From: an uncultured Ruminococcus sp.
GTDB taxonomy: Bacteria > Bacillota > Clostridia > Oscillospirales > Acutalibacteraceae
Direction of reading: 5' to 3'
DNA length: 64,000 nucleotides
NCBI GenBank assembly: GCA_902787145.1
Contig: CADAEZ010000001.1
Span: forward strand, 84,813-148,812
In this document: in pieces, positions 44,390 through 53,236 of the stretch
How the letters are laid out: each line of letters opens with the position of its first letter
Position numbering within the stretch: the first letter of the stretch is position 1
Made by a program: the position numbers and the translations under genes
Notes under the pieces: model-generated
What the model was told of the DNA's origin: nothing
The model's input: only the letters and a program-made list of their open reading frames with translations
Database searches by the model: none

Positions 44390-45916
44390 ATGGATACAGT
44401 ATTTAAGTTTCTCTTCCAATTTTTAGGACAGTTCTTCGGTTCTATCTGGAACGGAATTGTCTCTATACTCGGAGCGTTCAACATTCCTGAGTATATTTCT
44501 ATCATCACCCGTTATACTACCACCCTCGGCGGACTTGCCTGGGTAGTAGCAATCATCGCGATAGTTCTGCTTTTGGCGGTTATCGGATTATTAGTATTTT
44601 TAATAGTTGTTTCCTTAAAGAAATTCTTTAAGAATAAGCAGGCTCGTAAGGATACAGGCTCGCTTGTTCAGGAGGTTCAGGCACTCAACCGCGAGGTTAT
44701 GCGCCTTAACCTTGAGAAAGACAAGATTCTTTCGATGAAGGTTTCCCAGATCGGTCTTAATCCCAACGAGATTTCCGAGCTCACAGGTGAGGAGCTTGAG
44801 ACTCTTAATCAGGGTGAAGAAGACGGCGACACCGGCGAGGTTCGTTTCCTCAAACTTACTGCTCTCGACGAGGAGTGGGCGGATTATCAGCCGCCTGAGT
44901 ATGATAACGACATCACTCTCCCCGAGTTCTGTGATCGTTTCAGACTTTTCGCTTGCTCAAGACTTGGTCTTTACTATGATATTTCAATGATTCGTCGTTT
45001 CGTATCGGCATTCGCGTCAACAAGACTTATCGTACTTCAGGGTATTTCCGGTACAGGTAAAACCTCTCTTGCTTACGCTTTTGGTAAATACGTATGCAAC
45101 GATTCCGTAATTACACCGGTACAGCCTTCATGGCGTGACCGTTCCGAGCTTTTCGGTTACTTCAACGAGTTTACAAAGAAGTATAACGAGACAGAGCTCC
45201 TTCGTGCTATGTATGAAGCTAACTTTAACGAAAACGTATACCTGGTAATCCTCGATGAGATGAACATCGCGCGTGTTGAGTACTACTTCGCCGAGATGCT
45301 CTCCATCCTTGAAATGCCGAGACGTGACGAGTGGGTAGTAGACCTTGTTCCGTCACAGTGGAAGAATGACCCGAAGCAGCTTCACAAGGGTAAGTTCACT
45401 GTACCGCCCAATATGTGGTATTGCGGTACTATCAACAACGATGACTCGACATTCGCTGTTACTGATAAGGTATACGACCGTGCTATGCCGATTAACATTG
45501 ATACCAAGGGCGTTGCTTTTGACGCTCCGGATACACCTCCTGTTGTTATCAACTATCATCACTTCGAGGATATTCTTAACCAGGCTAAGGCTGAAAACCC
45601 AATCTCCGACGATCTCCTTAACAAGCTCGCTCTCGTAGACGACTACGTAATCGCTCACTTCCGTGTAGCATTCGGTAACCGTATTATGAAGCAGATTAAG
45701 GATTATGTTCCTGCGTACGTTGGTACAGGCGGAACAGAGATTGACGGTCTTGACTACATTCTTGCGCGTAAGGTATTGCGTAAGTTTGAGGCTCTTAACC
45801 TCTCTTATATCCGTGACGAAATTGACGGTCTGATAGCATATATGGATGAATTATTCGGCGAAGAGAACATGGGAGAGTGTAAGGATTACCTCCTCATGCT
45901 CAAGAAGCTTGCATAA
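44390..45916 (+). CDS. Membrane-anchored McrB-like AAA+ ATPase
   Basis: 508 residues. One or two N-terminal membrane segments (strongest at 49-76) are followed by a short coiled coil (about 88-115) and an AAA+ domain of the McrB/MoxR branch: Walker A GISGTGKTS (218-226), Walker B LVILDEMN (285-292), sensor-1 asparagines in GTINNDDSTF (about 349-350), and an Arg-finger candidate at 364. McrB of restriction systems is soluble and has a DNA-binding N-terminus; this one has a membrane anchor instead. The next gene encodes a DUF2357-like protein, the usual McrB partner type. AAGGAG lies before the ATG. Confidence 0.85.
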   Translation: MDTVFKFLFQFLGQFFGSIWNGIVSILGAFNIPEYISIITRYTTTLGGLAWVVAIIAIVLLLAVIGLLVFLIVVSLKKFFKNKQARKDTGSLVQEVQALNREVMRLNLEKDKILSMKVSQIGLNPNEISELTGEELETLNQGEEDGDTGEVRFLKLTALDEEWADYQPPEYDNDITLPEFCDRFRLFACSRLGLYYDISMIRRFVSAFASTRLIVLQGISGTGKTSLAYAFGKYVCNDSVITPVQPSWRDRSELFGYFNEFTKKYNETELLRAMYEANFNENVYLVILDEMNIARVEYYFAEMLSILEMPRRDEWVVDLVPSQWKNDPKQLHKGKFTVPPNMWYCGTINNDDSTFAVTDKVYDRAMPINIDTKGVAFDAPDTPPVVINYHHFEDILNQAKAENPISDDLLNKLALVDDYVIAHFRVAFGNRIMKQIKDYVPAYVGTGGTEIDGLDYILARKVLRKFEALNLSYIRDEIDGLIAYMDELFGEENMGECKDYLLMLKKLA

Positions 45917-46001
45917 TCAACATTTACTTACGGGACGTTAATAAACTTGACGTCCCATAAGGTGTTTTAGGTTTTACAATAGAAAAAGAGGTGAGTGATT
46001 C

Positions 46002-48521
46002 TTGGAAAATTTTGATAAGTATTATCGTTCCTACAAGTACATGCAAAAACACCTCGCTACAGACTTTACCGCTAACTATCTGACAACCAATATGGAGGAT
46101 AACGACAAAGGAGAGGACGTCCTCTCCGGTAAGCTCCATGAAAAGGTTATCGATATGGAATGGGTTACCGCGATTGAGGATACCCTTCCGTATATTGAAA
46201 AGGCGATCGACGAACAGCGCCGATTCATCGAAGAAAGAAACGAAGTTTACAGAGTTGACAAGGCTAAGATTATCAACAAGGATTCTGTAAAACACTTAAT
46301 TCAGCATACAAACTTTATCGACAACATCGAGGACGACGGAAGAGTTACTCCGAATAAGGTGCTCACAATCGAGCGTGAGGACTCATTCGAGACATATGAA
46401 AACCGCTTCCTTATTACATTAATCGAGAACGCGCTCAACTTTGTTGCGGATAAATACCGCAAAATGGTTGACGCGCCGACAGATACATTCGACAAGGTCG
46501 AGATTGAACGTGATATGGAGCTCAACAACCAACACGTTACATTCAAGATCGAATATTCAAACGAGGTTCGCGACGCCAAGGCTGACGACCTCGACATTAA
46601 GGATTTTGAGAAGCTCTCCGACTTCGACCGTGTACGTCGTATACGTGAGAAGCTCAACAGCTTTCTCAACACGGATATGATGAAGGCTCTCGCGAAATGT
46701 ATCCGAGTTAAGCCTCCGATCAACCGTACAAACCTTATGACAAAGAACCCGAACTATAAAGCGAGTTTGGATTTGTTCAACTATCTCTATGCCTACAACA
46801 AGCCCGGCTACGAGATTATCGGAAGAGACTTCTCCGGTAAGATGGATAAAGAAGTTCAGCAGGGTATGTATATGTCCATGGGCTTCCAGCACTTTATGGT
46901 TGCGATTTCCACCAACCCGGCGCTCAAAAAGCTGCTCGAGGAAAGATACCAGGAGCGTAAGGCGCGTCAGCAGGGCGGTCAGGACTCCGAAACTCTTGAG
47001 CTCGTAGAGAAGGTTCGTAAGGAAGAAATGAAGCTCCGCTTGCAGGAAATCCGTGAGCGTGAGAAAATCATTCGTGATCAAAAAGCCGAAATCGCAGCTC
47101 TCAAGCGTGAGATTGAGAAGCGCGACAAGCAAATTGAGTCATTAAAGAGCTCGATAAAGGCTCTCGAAGAGGAAGTCAAGAACCTCCGCAACCAGATTCA
47201 GCAGCTTAAGGCTGAGCTTATCAAGGCCAAGGAGAGAATCGAAGAACTCGAAGCCAAGGTTAAAGAACTCGAAGCTCGTATCGAAGAACTTGAGGCTCAG
47301 GTTGCCGCTCTCGAAGCCAAGGTTGCTGAACTCGAGAAGATTAAGGCGGAACTCGAAGCTAAAATCGCCGAGCTTGAGCAGATTATCGAGGAGCAAAAGG
47401 CAAAAATCGCCGAACTCGAAGAAATCGTTGCTCAGCAGAAAGCCCGTATCGAGGCTCTCGAGGCATATGTTGCCGAACTCGAACAAACTAAGGCAGAGCT
47501 CGAAAACAGAGTATCAAACCTTGAAGCTGAGAACGCACAGCAAAAAGCAACAATCGAGTCCCAGGCGGCTACAATTACAGAACAGAAAGACGCAATCGCG
47601 GCATTGGAGACAGAGATCTCCGGAGCCAAACAGCAGATTGCCGAGATTACAGATACACTTTCGCAGCGTGACAAGACAATCTCCGAGCAGAGTGCGAAGA
47701 TTGACGGTCTTAATAAGAACATTGATGACCTCAGCCACACGCTCGCTGATGAACGTGACGCCAGAAAGAAAGAGGTTGCAGACCTCAACAAGAGCTTTGA
47801 TGACGAGAGAAAATCTATCTCTGAAAAGCATACTAAGGAAATCGAGAAGCTTAACAGTGAGCACAAATCCGCAATGGATAAGCTCGATAAGCAGAAGGAA
47901 GCCGAAAAGGCTAAGATTCAGAAAGACGCCGACAGCCGCGTAAAGGCTGCTCAGAAAGAAGCCGACAAGAAGGCTAAGGACGAAATTAAACGCCAGGTTA
48001 CAAAAGCTCAGGCAGAGGCAAAGAAGGCCGCTAAGAAGGCTAACGATACCGCCGCTATGTACAAGAAAGAGCTTAAGATTGACCGCGGTAATGATGGACT
48101 TTTCAAGTACGACTTCACACTCGGCGCTCTCGGACTCCAGGCGCTCAAGGCACATACAATTGCCGAAACCGGCACAGACCTCGGCGCTTTGCCGCATACA
48201 AATGCTTTAAACAGTCTTTTCATAGTAAAGGACAACCGCAAAATTACTGTATGCAAGGGTTCCTTCAACCACCTCGAAGTCCTCAAAAACTTCAGAGGCA
48301 GCACAAACTTTGACGACTGCAAGGTTTTCCTCAAGGAAACTCTCGAAAATGTCGACAAAAGCTGTGCTTATATCACATACAAAACAATGGATAAGAATTA
48401 TATGAGCAACTTCGTAAGCTTCCTCTCCACCGAGGCGGGCTTTATGAACACTCAGCTTTTCCATAACAAAGGCCAGAAAAACGGTAAATCAATTATCGGT
48501 ATCTATTACTACAGAGGTTAA
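46002..48521 (+). CDS. DUF2357-like protein with very long coiled coil
   Basis: 839 residues from TTG 46002 (GAGGTG upstream). The N-terminal third (about 1-330) has the DUF2357-type motif IEREDSFETYENRFL near 125-140, as in McrC-like partners of McrB ATPases. About residues 335-700 are an almost unbroken coiled coil (repeated LEAKVAELE units). The last 150 residues form a separate globular domain (FNHLEVLKNFRGST, IIGIYYYRG). I see no PD-(D/E)xK nuclease motif. No signal peptide, so it is cytosolic; it likely works with the membrane ATPase, from which it is 85 bp away. Confidence 0.78.
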   Translation: MENFDKYYRSYKYMQKHLATDFTANYLTTNMEDNDKGEDVLSGKLHEKVIDMEWVTAIEDTLPYIEKAIDEQRRFIEERNEVYRVDKAKIINKDSVKHLIQHTNFIDNIEDDGRVTPNKVLTIEREDSFETYENRFLITLIENALNFVADKYRKMVDAPTDTFDKVEIERDMELNNQHVTFKIEYSNEVRDAKADDLDIKDFEKLSDFDRVRRIREKLNSFLNTDMMKALAKCIRVKPPINRTNLMTKNPNYKASLDLFNYLYAYNKPGYEIIGRDFSGKMDKEVQQGMYMSMGFQHFMVAISTNPALKKLLEERYQERKARQQGGQDSETLELVEKVRKEEMKLRLQEIREREKIIRDQKAEIAALKREIEKRDKQIESLKSSIKALEEEVKNLRNQIQQLKAELIKAKERIEELEAKVKELEARIEELEAQVAALEAKVAELEKIKAELEAKIAELEQIIEEQKAKIAELEEIVAQQKARIEALEAYVAELEQTKAELENRVSNLEAENAQQKATIESQAATITEQKDAIAALETEISGAKQQIAEITDTLSQRDKTISEQSAKIDGLNKNIDDLSHTLADERDARKKEVADLNKSFDDERKSISEKHTKEIEKLNSEHKSAMDKLDKQKEAEKAKIQKDADSRVKAAQKEADKKAKDEIKRQVTKAQAEAKKAAKKANDTAAMYKKELKIDRGNDGLFKYDFTLGALGLQALKAHTIAETGTDLGALPHTNALNSLFIVKDNRKITVCKGSFNHLEVLKNFRGSTNFDDCKVFLKETLENVDKSCAYITYKTMDKNYMSNFVSFLSTEAGFMNTQLFHNKGQKNGKSIIGIYYYRG

Positions 48522-48523
48522 TT

Positions 48524-49843
48524 ATGAAACACGCAGGGGAAAGCAGGCGTCTGTTTATGACTAAAAACTTAATATTGATGCTTGTTATCCTTGTTGTAGG
48601 TGTATTAGCAGTCTGGTCGTGGTTTACTGTTCACATGGATGTAACGGCAAGTGGATTGAGCGTTCAGGTTCGATATCCAAATGAGATTTCATTGGCTCCC
48701 GTGGTTTCGTATTATAACGCTGATGGGTCATTTAATCATGAGGGCCCCGGCGCTTTTGACGGAACGCTAAACTTTCCTATTAATCCTGAAGATAAGTATA
48801 TTTTCACCAAGGATTGTACCGGTGACGGCGAGACATTAATTGTTCCTGATTTTAGCGTTCTTAAAGATAAAGATAAAGCGGTAAAAGAAGGACGAATCGT
48901 TAATGTTAACGGCACATGGGAAGAAGCTATGTCCAATCTTGATATAAAGAAGATTAAAGAGAACAATCCCGAAACTGAGTTGGAAGCTCGTTATATGGAA
49001 TTTCCGTTTTACCTTCGTTCATCTACAAAGAGTTTCAGTATCGCTTCTATGTGCTGTGTTAAATCGGATACAGAGAAAACCAGCAACGGCAGTTTAGCTG
49101 ACGCAATCACCGATACTTCGAACGCAAAGAAGAGTTCCTATGGAAACTTTAATTCCGACGCATTAGTCGGAGCGATTCGTGTTGCGTTCCTAACACAGGC
49201 AGTTACTGATGTCACTCAGTCATTTAACAACGGCGCGGTAACATCTTCAACCGCTACATTGCAAACTTCAGCAAATTCTCAGCCTGTAGGCAGAGAGCTC
49301 ACAATGCTGTGGGTTCCCAGACCCGATATACATCTTGATATTTCCAATACAGGTCGAACAGATGATTGGGGTATCTCAACAGGCGTTTTGCCAACTACAG
49401 TTCTTCCTCATGAGGCAGAAAATCGTTGTTATACGCATGATTTTTATCTTCCGTCTTCGAATTCCGGTGTAACACAAGAATCGTACGCAGCCAAAGGTAC
49501 AGTCGGCAACGGTCCTGTTGTAAAAAACAAAGGCACAGGCGTTGCGCTTAAAGGCGAGGATGATTTAGGCTCTGCTTTTTTGGTTACAGACAAGGACAGA
49601 GTAACAACAAGAAATTACCCGGTTTTGGGAAAAGAATTTGATGTTTCATCTTCTCTTTCTTACAGAGATTATGTAAACGCTATCAGCCTTACCAGAGACA
49701 GCACTATACCTGAGTCTGATACTAACAAAGACAATTACTATGTTTACAGAATTACGATGAGGGTATGGATAGAAGGTACCGATTCAGAAGCTCGCCGAGC
49801 AATGGACGGCGGTGGATTTAGCATTCACATGGAAATCAAATAA
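48524..49843 (+). CDS. SipW-dependent, TasA-like exported protein 2
   Basis: 439 residues, starting two bases after the coiled-coil gene. The leader ends in AVWSWFTVH, with Ser-Trp in place of Ala-Trp. The mature domain has LSVQVRYPNEISLAPV and WVPRPDIHLD stretches and ends with VWIEGTDSEA (about 414-423), the locus signature without its final cysteine. No anchor motif. Probably a minor subunit of the fibre. No other family is recognised. Confidence 0.75.
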   Translation: MKHAGESRRLFMTKNLILMLVILVVGVLAVWSWFTVHMDVTASGLSVQVRYPNEISLAPVVSYYNADGSFNHEGPGAFDGTLNFPINPEDKYIFTKDCTGDGETLIVPDFSVLKDKDKAVKEGRIVNVNGTWEEAMSNLDIKKIKENNPETELEARYMEFPFYLRSSTKSFSIASMCCVKSDTEKTSNGSLADAITDTSNAKKSSYGNFNSDALVGAIRVAFLTQAVTDVTQSFNNGAVTSSTATLQTSANSQPVGRELTMLWVPRPDIHLDISNTGRTDDWGISTGVLPTTVLPHEAENRCYTHDFYLPSSNSGVTQESYAAKGTVGNGPVVKNKGTGVALKGEDDLGSAFLVTDKDRVTTRNYPVLGKEFDVSSSLSYRDYVNAISLTRDSTIPESDTNKDNYYVYRITMRVWIEGTDSEARRAMDGGGFSIHMEIK

Positions 49844-49874
49844 TCTTAATTATCCATAAAAAAGGGGTGAGAGA

Positions 49875-51140
49875 ATGGCAGAAAAGCATAAAGACCACAT
49901 TGCGATGTTAAAAAGCCTAAAAAAACAGCGCAAATATTTATCTGTGCAATTTTTCCTTTCCATCATCTCTTTAATAATTGCATTGACTGTATTTATTACA
50001 AGTTCGATGTCTTGGTTTGCTGTAAAAACAGCAAAGTTTGATGTTACAAATTTCTCTCTTGAGTGCGGAAAGGGACTTCGTGTAAACGACAGCGGTACCA
50101 GTGATTTTCAGTTGAAAAATGTCACAAAATACATTCTCCCCGCTTCTTCGGTCAACGGTAGAAACTTGTTTTTCCCGACTGACGGTTCGGATTTTTCCGA
50201 TAAAACAAAAGAGATAACTTATAGAAGCGCTAATGTCGGCGATAAGAATCAGAATTATATTCAGATTGATTTTGATCTTACAGCTCAGGCGAACAATACC
50301 GCGCTTTATATTAACGAAGAAAAAACCTTTATGAAGGTTAAAACTCAAATTTCAGATGCCAGCACTACTCTTGCTGCTCCTCTCAGGATGGCAATTTGGT
50401 CATCTGTTACAGACAGTGACGATATTCCTATGGCGCCGGTAGTTTTTAATCCTACCGGAAAAACATACACAACAGCGGCAGTCGAGAGTGTCGACCGTTC
50501 TTCGGGTAAAATTACGGGTAGTACGGGACGCCAGGTTTCTCACGCGTTCTCGGATTACGCATATGGCGGTGAGCCTGTTGCGGTTCTTTCAAAGGGTGTA
50601 GAAACTCACTTCTCGGTTATTATTTGGCTCGAGGGCGCTGACCCCAAGTGTACATATGAAAAAATGAGAGCAAAAGATATTATAATGGGTCTTGCGTTTA
50701 CTACATCTTGGGATAAGACTCAGGTAGTTCGCTTCAAGACAGACGAAACATGGATAACCGACTTGATTGGATCCGGATCGAACCACCACGCTCTTTCACT
50801 CCATTACAAGGATCATGACACCGGAGAGATTACCGACTTCGATATGTATCCTTATAATGAATCAGAATCGGAATGGTTCTGTAACATGCCGGGTGATATG
50901 ACAAATGAAGTATCGTTTGTGCTTACTCCTGGTAAGGATTCTGTCAACCAGAACACATATGAGTTTACGAAACACGACGTAAACGGTTCGTCAACTCTGG
51001 ACCGCGGTGTTAACAGGCTTTATGTTGCCAAGGGTTCTGCCGCATCAAATACAAGACAGTGTACAGGTCATTGGGTACCGCTTGGTGATAGCGATGGCGG
51101 CGGAAATGACAGCGGCGATATTGACGGTGACGATTTCTAA
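49875..51140 (+). CDS. SipW-dependent, TasA-like exported protein 3
   Basis: 421 residues, AAGGGGTG before the ATG. Leader ends in SSMSWFAVK. The first 265 mature residues are TasA-like and close with IIWLEGADPKC. A C-terminal part (about 275-410; FKTDETWITDL, ALSLHYKD, EWFCNMPGDM) has the spacing of a carbohydrate-binding-like beta domain, as in the next gene, and an acidic Asp/Gly tail ends the protein. Likely a fibre subunit with an added functional domain. Confidence 0.75.
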   Translation: MAEKHKDHIAMLKSLKKQRKYLSVQFFLSIISLIIALTVFITSSMSWFAVKTAKFDVTNFSLECGKGLRVNDSGTSDFQLKNVTKYILPASSVNGRNLFFPTDGSDFSDKTKEITYRSANVGDKNQNYIQIDFDLTAQANNTALYINEEKTFMKVKTQISDASTTLAAPLRMAIWSSVTDSDDIPMAPVVFNPTGKTYTTAAVESVDRSSGKITGSTGRQVSHAFSDYAYGGEPVAVLSKGVETHFSVIIWLEGADPKCTYEKMRAKDIIMGLAFTTSWDKTQVVRFKTDETWITDLIGSGSNHHALSLHYKDHDTGEITDFDMYPYNESESEWFCNMPGDMTNEVSFVLTPGKDSVNQNTYEFTKHDVNGSSTLDRGVNRLYVAKGSAASNTRQCTGHWVPLGDSDGGGNDSGDIDGDDF

Positions 51141-51169
51141 TGATATTTTACAGATAAGGAGGTGTCACT

Positions 51170-53206
51170 ATGAAAAAATCTTTTAACATAAAAAGCAAAC
51201 TTGGCAGAAAAAACGCGATTCTATCATTAGTGGCACTTATCCTCATTATGCTTACTTTTGTAAGTGTGTCATACAGCTGGATTGAGGAAGTTTCCAACGT
51301 TGAACTTACATCAAATGATGACGCTCAACAGACTCCTCTACATATTAGTAACAAAAAACTTGATTCAGATGTTGAAATCATTAACGACACCCAGCATTCT
51401 GTTATTGATCTTAACTCGTATTTCTACAGATCCGGTGATATGCATCTTTCCGCTTGCTATAGCAACGGTACTGATTTTAAATTCCCGTTTTCGGGTAGTT
51501 CAACATCAAACTATCGTGACGGTACAAAGGATGACGCCAACACAAACTACCTGAGCACTACATTCAGGGTTAAGTCTGTGGGCGCGGCAACATCGTATTG
51601 GTTCGAGAAGATTTCCGGTAAGGATAACTTCTTCTATAAGCAAAACTATACAAACGCAACAGATCCGGATACAAAAGAAAGAGTTGTAAGCAATACTCAG
51701 TCTGCGGACTCGAATGTTGAGCAGTATATACGCGCATCTATTACGGTAAACGGCGCGACTACTGTATATGCGTTTAATAATACAGGCGAATATAAAACCG
51801 CGTATAATACTACTTGTGCTGACGAAGATAAAAAATCCGTCAGAGACTATATGTATTATGACGAGAGCTTTTATAACTCTAACCCCTTGGGATCATATAA
51901 AAGAAGCTCTAATCCGGATAATAAGACAAATAAATTTAACCAGGGCTCCGGAGATAACCTGAATGGTAATACACTGTTTACAGTCGGTAAGGATAAAACA
52001 GTTACTGTCACTGTAAAAATTTGGCTCGAAAAGGGTGCTTCTGTAAACTCAATAGATTTTTCCAATATCAACCTTCAGCTCACCTCATCCTGGGCAAAGA
52101 CCAGACGTATCTATGTTCGTGATATGACAGTTAATGAATATGATTCCGGATTGGGATCAACGGGGACTAAATGGCTTGGTAATTCCAACGGAAAGCTTTA
52201 CTGGGCTATTAAAGACGATTCTGTTTCCGGCGGAATCATACATTTTGATGCTATGACGAGCTATGGCAATGGTATATATTATATAAATATTCCTGCAGTT
52301 TATAACGGTATGGAATGCATATTGTATCGTTGTAACAATGCGTGGAGCGTCGGAAATCATACCGACTCAAACGGCGTTAGTTATTGGGATAAATGGGAGA
52401 ATACAGCATTCCCAAATACATTTCACAGCGAGACTTTCTCGGTGTTCAGCCATAAGTACGCTACTTGGGAAGAGACTACAAACAACTTTTTCTTTATAGA
52501 TTCAGCTGAATTTGAGACATTGGGAGATACCCCGCACGCTTATCTTTGGGATCACAATTCAGAGTATACGGGTGGAGTTAACGCAAAAGTTGTTAAGAAT
52601 GCTAACTGGCCCGGAAAACCAATGACAAAACTGGCAACAACAACAAATAGTAAGAGTATTCGAGTATGGGAGAATTTCTTTGCTTCAACCTATGACAGAG
52701 CAGTACTCAGTGACGGTCGAGGCGGAGAGAATGACTCTAAAGGTTTACAAACTCAGGATTTGTGGGTTGGAAGTTCCCAGTATAATAATTACTTTGATAT
52801 GTCAACACTTTCGTGGCATAATTCAAAAGATTACTTTACTTACACTGATTGTTTTGTTATAGGAAACTTTAACCAAGAAAGCGGTCATACTACTAAAATA
52901 CGCATGGCGTATAATACGAATTTCGAGAATTCAGGTTCAACCTGGTTTATTTGTAAATTTTATAATAAGTCAGATAATGCACAGTACTTCTTTAAAATCT
53001 ATGATCAGGCACAAGGAACGAGTTACGGTCGCCCCAGCGGATGGCAGCATTGGGCATCCGGTTCAATCTCTGATGGTTATATGAGAAATATTGGAGCGAG
53101 TAATAACGAAGGTGATCTTGTCTGGATTAAAGATTTAAGTAAAGGAATGTACAAAATTTACTACGACTATAATTCACATAAAATGGAATGGTGGCCTAGT
53201 AGCTAA
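51170..53206 (+). CDS. SipW-dependent exported protein 4 with starch-binding-like modules
   Basis: 678 residues, TAAGGAGGTG before the ATG. Leader ends in VSYSWIEEV. A TasA-like part (to about 300, with VKIWLEKGA as a relaxed signature) is followed by two carbohydrate-binding-like domains. The second, about 440-535, has FFFIDSAEF, HAYLWDHN, NWPGKPMTKL and LQTQDLWV, which matches the CBM26 starch-binding pattern well. The first, about 305-420, is more distant (LYWAIKDD, MECILYRC). It could give the fibre its starch affinity, in line with the amylase encoded 11 kb upstream. Confidence 0.8.
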   Translation: MKKSFNIKSKLGRKNAILSLVALILIMLTFVSVSYSWIEEVSNVELTSNDDAQQTPLHISNKKLDSDVEIINDTQHSVIDLNSYFYRSGDMHLSACYSNGTDFKFPFSGSSTSNYRDGTKDDANTNYLSTTFRVKSVGAATSYWFEKISGKDNFFYKQNYTNATDPDTKERVVSNTQSADSNVEQYIRASITVNGATTVYAFNNTGEYKTAYNTTCADEDKKSVRDYMYYDESFYNSNPLGSYKRSSNPDNKTNKFNQGSGDNLNGNTLFTVGKDKTVTVTVKIWLEKGASVNSIDFSNINLQLTSSWAKTRRIYVRDMTVNEYDSGLGSTGTKWLGNSNGKLYWAIKDDSVSGGIIHFDAMTSYGNGIYYINIPAVYNGMECILYRCNNAWSVGNHTDSNGVSYWDKWENTAFPNTFHSETFSVFSHKYATWEETTNNFFFIDSAEFETLGDTPHAYLWDHNSEYTGGVNAKVVKNANWPGKPMTKLATTTNSKSIRVWENFFASTYDRAVLSDGRGGENDSKGLQTQDLWVGSSQYNNYFDMSTLSWHNSKDYFTYTDCFVIGNFNQESGHTTKIRMAYNTNFENSGSTWFICKFYNKSDNAQYFFKIYDQAQGTSYGRPSGWQHWASGSISDGYMRNIGASNNEGDLVWIKDLSKGMYKIYYDYNSHKMEWWPSS

Positions 53207-53236
53207 TATATTATAATCGATTAAGGTGGTGATACC

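Noticed and set aside
47140-47530. Tandem DNA repeat
   Set aside because: The near-repeats (GAACTCGAAGC type) encode coiled-coil heptads and reflect protein periodicity rather than an independent DNA element.
46557-48464. Several long minus-strand open frames opposite the coiled-coil gene
   Set aside because: They are Leu/Phe-rich mirror images of the Glu/Lys/Leu heptads and have no ribosome sites.
44390-48521. McrBC-like restriction system
   Set aside because: The ATPase is membrane anchored, the partner lacks a visible nuclease motif, and the neighbours are export and fibre genes, so defence is not the best reading.
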